Shown here: one piece after another, positions 52,521 to 60,000 of the stretch
Numbering within the stretch: the first letter of the stretch is position 1
How the letters are laid out: each line of letters starts with the position of its first letter
Assembly (NCBI RefSeq): GCF_037975245.1
Contig: NC_092563.1
Span: 5,459,501 to 5,519,500, forward strand
Length of the DNA stretch: 60,000 nucleotides
Source: Apostichopus japonicus
Taxonomy: Eukaryota; Echinodermata; Holothuroidea; Aspidochirotida; Stichopodidae
Direction of reading: 5' to 3'
The notes under the pieces: generated by a model
The model's database searches: none
What the model was told of the DNA's origin: nothing
The model's input: the letters and a program-made list of their open reading frames with translations, nothing else
Program-made: the position numbers and the translations under genes

Positions 52521-54079
52521 GAGATTTATACTTTGTAATAATGAATACTGTTAATCTATCAGTTTTTATTGTAATAAAGGCAACAACCAGGTATTCCTGT
52601 TATGGTAAATATATTCAACTAATTAAATTTAAAAAATGAAACTACATTTAGCATATTAAATTATTAGTCAGGTGACCTTCATAAAGTAATACTTTAAAAC
52701 TATATATATGCTGGTATGAGCAAATCTGCTGAATCAATTAGTAATGCAAATTAAGTCTTCCGGCTTATATGCAGCCGACAATATTTGTAAAAATATTTAG
52801 GTCGATATTTGTCCAGCTGCTCTAAATACTTTACGAAAAGGGTGGGTAAGAGTTCATCAGCGCAGAGAAAACCGTCTATCTCAAATTAAATGTCTAGGGA
52901 TGGGGAGTGATGAGGGGGTGGGGAGGGGGGGTAAACTGTCCTGTGGTGAATGTTTGACAGCTTTGACAATGTTTTAATGTTTATCTCCCTCTAAAAGTAT
53001 TGGGTCGAAATTTCTCAGGAAAATGTTGTGGAATATCTGCTCAACATCCATCAAATTCTTCACACGATAAATATAAAGTGTGAACGCATGGTCAACTGTT
53101 CATATAAATATATTAAACATCATTTGTAACGTTTATAATGCAGAGGAAAGAAATATGAAAGGAAACCTCATTGGCCTTGGATAATTGTGCACAATCCTGT
53201 TTGCTAAGATCGTAATTGGCCAAACTGTGAAGATCTGATTCATTTCTCACCCCCCTTGTTGTTTTGTCGTGACTGTTACCATGGCAATTGAAATTTTAAT
53301 GAAGAGTTAACGACTGATTGCATATTACAAAATATAAAGTTTTTTATTTTTTCATATTTTTTAAATTTTAAAGCACCTTTTGAATTCGAGTGCTTTCTGT
53401 GGCTCTGCATAATACTTTACATGCTGATAACAATGTGTGATCCACCATGATATACCTGGAGATTAATCTAGCTTTAATCTGACTATCTATCTAGTATTAA
53501 ATTAATGGCTGGGTGGATACACCACCAGTTAACTAAAGGATAATCCATTGGTAATACCAGTCCTTTATTCCAGAGGTCACTCATTCAGTCACTGATCCCT
53601 TTCTGTGGTCACATTGCATGATTACTAATTCTACTCGCCTAACAATTTTATTTTTTAATCAGGTGTTGATCTAGGTAGGGGCTACAGGGATCATCCCCCT
53701 CTCCCCTTCCCCCCCCCCTCCCCATCTGAAATTCTTTTGGCACCAAAATTAAGCCATTGGCATGTAATTGTGATTATAATGTGTAACAATTAAAGATGCA
53801 AGTACATAGTGGACACATGCATGCATTCCTTACAGTTTACCAATGTTTCCTTTATGCATTGCTATCGTGGTAGTCATTTTGATATCCACCGATAGTAATT
53901 CTCTCTCCTCTCACCCCTCCCCTTCCCCTCATCCCCTTCAAGAAATCCTGGATCCATCACTGATAATTTTTGCTAATAGTTGATTTTGATTTTATGAATG
54001 GTATGCATGACATTTAGAGAAGCTTGTACCACTGTGAGAAGTTCATAATGAACATGGATATACACCTCAACAGAAATAA

Positions 54080-54388
<309 letters not shown>

Positions 54389-54440
54389 TGAGCCTGTATG
54401 TATGCATGTGTGAAGCGTGGTAAATTTATAACAGGTTAAA

Positions 54441-54485
54441 AGCCCGTAAACGTTTGGATCCCAGCAGGAGCTCGTTCAGATAGAA
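54441..54485 (-). ncRNA. distant hammerhead-like relative, strongly decayed
   Basis: The minus strand has CTGAACGAGCTCC, then TGCTG, then GGATCC and AAACGTTTACGGGC. It follows the same order as the motifs at 8.4 and 55.4 kb (CTGAA, a stem, a TGCT loop, GGATC, AAACGT), but the core has an insertion, GAAA reads CAAA and stem I does not pair. It may be a different element family that merely shares the fold. It is kept only because of the proximity and shared layout. Confidence 0.25.
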
Positions 54486-54934
54486 ACCGTTTTTTTTGTT
54501 GTCTCTGTTTACAAATCAGCTTCAATATTTGGGTTAAAGAATCAGGAATGATCACGATAGGATGTATAAAAAAAGATTGATTGTAACACGACAGATATAT
54601 TTCTTTAAATTCAAACGACCGAGGTTCAGAAGTTCAGCAACAGTTCAGAAAAAAATATGCTATATTTAAAAGGTGAAAATTGTGAATGAAACCCATCATC
54701 CCCTAATTTTAAAGTCTCTTTCTCCAAAAAGCAACTAAAGTCTCGTTTAATAAGCTGAGTCTCTTAAACTTTTACTGGAATATTTTGTTTCTTGAGATGC
54801 ATACAGTTTGCTGGCAGTGTATTAATTGTATATATGTAGATATCATGTTAAAGAAAAATAACCAGCAGCAGTGGGTTAAATATCTCAGTTAATATCTTCC
54901 TTGTTTCTAAAGTTTACAAAAACATTCCTTTAGA

Positions 54935-55060
54935 ATATTAATTTGTCGTTTATAATATGTATGGATTTTAGACTGCAGCTTTTGTATAGTATATTAATTT
55001 GTCGTTTATAATATGTATAGATTTTGGATTTCAGACTGCAGTTTTTGTATAGTAACAATT
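54935..55060 (+). repeat. direct repeat of about 63 bp, two copies
   Basis: ATTAATTTGTCGTTTATAAT occurs twice. Each copy continues into ATGTATRGATTTT, AGACTGCAG and TTTTGTATAGTA. The second copy has a 9-bp internal addition. Confidence 0.88.
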
Positions 55061-55369
55061 AGGCCTTTGGTCTTTGTTAAAAAAATTTTTTTTTTTTAAC
55101 CCACAAAGAATCAGAAATTACGCCATATGAATAAAAAGTTTTCATGAAGCTTGCTGTATATCTCTAACATATAACCCTCCCCATTGTTTACCAATCTTTG
55201 GAAATGGTACTCATGCCTCACTCAGGGAACTTTGTACAGACAGACATATACACCATTCCCTGGTACATATATACCTGTATTATATTATAAATAAAAATGA
55301 AATCAAACTGTTAGCAAACTGCTTATCCAATAGAGAGCCCTATGTAAGAGAATATGTAAAAGTAAGTTG

Positions 55370-55408
55370 GCCTGACGTTTCGACCCTAGCAGGATCCTCT
55401 TCAAAGGC
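55370..55408 (-). ncRNA. hammerhead-ribozyme-like motif (Penelope-associated type)
   Basis: On the minus strand stem I is GCCT/AGGC (55405-55408 with 55370-55373). The core reads TTGAAGA where CUGANGA is expected (C3 changed to T). Stem II is GGATCC-TGCTA-GGGTC. The rest of the core, GAAAC and GTC, is intact. Stem III is only AC/GT with no loop, so any activity would need a dimer, as described for small Penelope-linked hammerheads. The flanks (TTACTGTTACTTGTCATTCA upstream, CAACTTACTTTTACATATTC downstream) look like Penelope-like terminal sequence to me. The C3 change should abolish cleavage. Folding was not run, and the exact stem II register is uncertain. Confidence 0.55.
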
Positions 55409-55477
55409 TGAATGACAAGTAACAGTAACAGAAGGGACAAAAACACGCACAGAATACAGACAGGTTAATGAGCATCA

Positions 55478-55955
55478 TTGGAACTATGTCCTGTAGGATT
55501 GGGTTTGAATAACTCATTTACATATATATATATATTTCTTCTTGTTTTTTTTTTCTGTCTTTTTGTGCTTTTTTGACAATAAGTCCTAAGTTAGTGTAGG
55601 TTTTGTGTTTCATCGTTTAGTTAAATCTTTGCCTGGTAATAGCGTGCCCTTTATTTAGCAGATAAATAGACGACTAATGAAGATATTTGTAAAGCACACT
55701 CTCTGTGTTGCTATTGGTTGTCTCATATTTCTCACCATCATTGATTGGAACAATGTCCTGCAGGAATGGGTTTGAATATCACATTTACATATATTTTTTA
55801 TTTAGTCCTAAGTTAGTTTAGGTTTTGTGTTTTATCATTTCGCTAAATCTTTGCCCGGTAATAGCGTGCCCTTTATTTAGCCGATTATTAGACGACTAAT
55901 GAAGATATTCGTAAAGCACACTCTCTGAGTTGCTATTGGTGGTCTCATATTTCCC
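55478..55955 (+). repeat. tandem duplication of about 222-267 bp
   Basis: The two copies share GGAAC(T/A)ATGTCCTG, TAGTCCTAAGTTAGT or AAGTCCTAAGTTAGT, GGTAATAGCGTGCCCTTTAT, GACGACTAATGAAGATATT and AAAGCACACTCTCTG. The first copy carries an extra (TA)n plus T-rich insert of about 45 bp, so the offset drops from 267 to 222 bp across the unit. Confidence 0.92.
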
Positions 55956-58850
55956 CAGCGACACTTTAGTCAGTACCTGTCACTGGCTCGCATGCCATCT
56001 CGGTTGTTGGCATTCTGAGTTTGTGAGACATTGTGTTGATGCCGGGATCCTCTGTTTTAAATGTTGAACACGCACAGCTGGTGTACACAGAGTGTGTATC
56101 ACGGCTACAGCTATCCACAGTGCTTTATCACTGCATAGAGGTCGATATATATTTGTGTGCCAGTGAATTGTTGAGATGGTAAAGGTTAAACATAGGCATC
56201 TTAGGAATTTGGTGTTGCCTAGCAATAAAACAGGTTATGTTCATCTTCTGTTGCACCGGCGACTATGTGAACCTCACAACCAATTGGAAACTGTCATATC
56301 TCTAACCACATGCCACTGCATCTCATAGAAAATACATGCCTTCCATGTCAAAATTAAAAATTGTATTCAGGACTTTAACACTGTAAAACAACCTTATCTT
56401 TAAATTCCGGTTTGAAGATGTTAACCCAGATATAAAAAAACCCTTCATGTTTAAGTTTAATTAATGGACAAATATGTCACTATGGCATTAATTGTGTAAA
56501 AATCAATGCTTTGCAGTTTTGGGGGAATTTGTGCATAATTTTGCAGTTAATTCTTACTTCTCAGAGGTTTAATTTTTTTTTTTTAATGCTACTGTATTTG
56601 CGATAATTTCTGTGAAAACAGTCGCATACAGTACTAGCTGTTGAATGGATTAAGTTGACAAGTTTGTTGGATACAAAATTATAGGAATTCCTTGCCTAAG
56701 TTTCATCTTGAATCTCTCGCTCATTGTTTTTGTATAATATCTTGTTTTCCAATTGTTGCCTGTTTATCTCATTAATATCAGCTCTATAGGGTCTTAAATA
56801 TTGAGAGTGTTTAGATTTCAATTTCGATAAGGAAGAGTCCGCATGTGTCAATACAAGGTTCATCTGCCGGACATCCTCGTCCCTAACTATACTCCTCTCT
56901 TTATGGTCGTCCTGTTAAATTTCAAGCAGCTCTCAACTTTATTAACAAATCCAAGATCACATTTTATTTACTCCTAGCTGTAATTTATTGGGAAATTGTT
57001 CCTCCGCCATTTTCCAAGAAGAAGAGCAATTTTCTTAAAGCCGGAATCGGGTGATAATATATAATTTATCAGTTTGTAGACCTGTAGCGAGTTGATCCAT
57101 GTTTGGTTGTCCAAACAGCAAAATTTGAATTATCCCACCCCCCCCCTCAATGTAGCAAAATACAAATGACCAAATGTGTACATTGTAGGAGAGATGTGTC
57201 AGATTGGTGTAAATAGAGCATCAACATTGGGGAATAAGGTCAATTAATGAATAATTTATCACCTATTTTGGGGGTATTTATAGTTATAGTGCAATCTGGC
57301 CGTCGGATGACCTACAAAGCCGATATCAGTTGTCAGGACAGAAATTTGGTAGTCTCTGTTGTCCACCCGACTACCGTCAGAAACACTGCCTGACATGGCA
57401 AATAACTTTATATATATACTGTGTCACTGTTAAGGTCAGCCTAATTGACATGGACCACACCAAAGTCCATAAAGGGGTGTCCAAAACTGCTGGATATATA
57501 ATACAATAAATTGCTGGAATGGCCACCATGCACATGTATCGTTATCTCTGTACAAGCCTCGAAACATGATTTCTTGAAACACACAAAAAAACAAAAACGA
57601 CCAAAAAACAAGGCACCACCCGGATGCCAACTTTAAAACGATGAAAACCACAAGAAACTTCCATGTTCAATTTATTAGTGATTCCGTGATCGATAAATTA
57701 TATCTAACATGTCGAGTCTCCAAGAGTAGATCAATCATTGACGGAGATGATTACGAGGCAGTCTTTATGTTTGATCAAACTGCTGGACATTAAAGCTGGC
57801 AGAATCTATCATCATTAATACTAGCATACAGAGCAAACCAAAAGGGGAGAGAAACTGGGTAGAAATGTCACGATCTCTTGTAGCTTAACGAATTATTCGA
57901 GGAAAACTTGCAACCAGGATTTAATTAATAATTTAAACAGGATGATGATTTATTTAAAAACAATTTTGACGAGTGGTACGTAGTACTGTTTGGGATCTAA
58001 GCGATATATATGCGTGTGAGCGGCGAATCCATGTGAAGGGAAAGAATCACCCGATCATGATATTTCGTGATATTCGTGGTGATAATGCATCAAAATTATC
58101 TGTCAATATGTCCAGCTCTTATTAAACTCGATTTTTTTTAAAAAAAATTTAACCTTATAGCCATTAATTACTGTAATGGCTATAATCTTGGTAAGAGTAA
58201 ATGAAGTAAAAAAATCAACTTCGTAAGAAAATCATATGTCTTCAATGATCCCATCATAGATAGATAGACATTTTTCCATAGGTGGAACTACTTAACATTT
58301 TAAATACAAGGTTCTTTCAAAGAGCTATGAATATCACCAAACTAATTATTTCAATATCTACCCACAGAAGGCTGTAGTGTGGCCATTTTAGCATATATCT
58401 AGAAGTTTTGGTTCTAGGATTTAAGACATGTTGACATGATTGGAAACATGGTGAATCATAGAATCCACTTTCATGATTTCAAAGTTTGCTCATTTTACTA
58501 ACATCCAGAGGCATAGCTATGGGGTTTGGGGAGGGGATGGGGGGGGTTGAGTGGGTGAGGGGCATCGACTTCCCAAGTTTATATAGCACTTTGAAATGTG
58601 GTACCAGATAAATTTGCCTGTTATCCTCTTTGGTTTTAATATCATCTGCTCGATTATGCCTCGGTTTTGAATCATTTTGGTGGCTCTATTTGGAATTGTT
58701 CCCTCTTACCGATCAATGATTGTGGAATATGTTTTTGTTAATTTGGTGAAAGTTGAATAAAAGACAAGGCCAATTTATAATTGATTTTTTGTTTTCGTAT
58801 TTTTTCTTTCTCTCATTCTTCTTGGTTTCCTTTCTTCCTTTTCGGGGCAG

Positions 58851-58954
58851 GACTTTGGCAAGAATCCTCGTCTGCAAGCATTCGTCCGTGATTTCATCTT
58901 GGCGCTACACAGCAAGGAGAACAAAGATGAAGCTTTTAGGCATTTCATAGAATG
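58851..58954 (+). CDS. CMIP: CMIP coding exon 6, helical region
   Basis: The exon is 34 codons plus two bases, with acceptor TTCGGGGCAG behind a long pyrimidine tract and donor ATG|GTAAGG. The translation starts DFGKNPRLQAFVRDFILALH and ends AFRHFIE, matching the vertebrate CMIP block with DFGKCPRL, YILALN and VVKKFIQ. The final TG joins the first C of exon 7 to give a Cys codon, making this the first intron in the window that splits a codon (phase 2). Confidence 0.94.

Positions 58955-60000
<1,046 letters not shown>

Overview
The window is eukaryotic and looks like a marine invertebrate deuterostome, most likely an echinoderm. A holothurian is my guess from the general look of the repeats; I cannot prove it. 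It is A+T-rich and almost entirely intronic. Short exons with GT/AG borders sit in introns of up to about 15.7 kb. There are many (TA)n and poly-G/C tracts, tRNA-derived SINEs and 5'-truncated LINEs. Nothing prokaryotic (operons, ribosome binding sites, CRISPR) is present.

One protein-coding gene is recognisable: the 5' part of a CMIP (C-Maf-inducing protein) orthologue on the + strand. Seven consecutive coding exons are visible at 2494-2682, 11881-12009, 23655-23777, 38325-38414, 54152-54340, 58851-58954 and 59279-59380. Together they encode about 308 residues, running from the N-terminal PH-like domain into the helical middle of the protein. The first five exons are multiples of three and join in phase 0. 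The last two break within codons. The C-terminal leucine-rich-repeat part lies beyond the right edge, and a possible more N-terminal exon lies upstream of 2494 or outside the window.

Layout: 1-2493 is an upstream region or an intron with no recognised exon. Intron 1 (2683-11880) holds a tRNA-derived SINE and a decayed hammerhead-ribozyme-like motif of the type found in Penelope-like elements. Intron 2 (12010-23654) holds a 190-bp tandem duplication, a 50-bp repeat, a 166-bp duplication and a LINE tail. Intron 3 (23778-38324) holds a LINE 3' end, two related SINEs, a 113-bp satellite-like array inside a dispersed repeat, a tRNA-like duplicated element and a 39-bp minisatellite just before exon 4. 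Intron 4 (38415-54151) holds a Penelope-like pseudogene fragment, a 55-bp repeat, another tRNA-like fragment and a second LINE 3' end. Intron 5 (54341-58850) holds two more hammerhead-like motifs and a large tandem duplication. Introns 6 and 7 are mostly plain.

The strongest signals beyond the gene are mobile-element relics: (a) minus-strand Penelope-like coding remains plus dispersed hammerhead-like motifs, (b) LINE 3' ends that share a 'GTAAAGCGC...GCGCTATATAA' tail with a tRNA-derived SINE, and (c) a 39-bp minisatellite whose length keeps one strand open for 355 codons. I found no convincing new gene system. The hammerhead/Penelope relics are the most unusual content. All calls are by eye; no search or folding was run.
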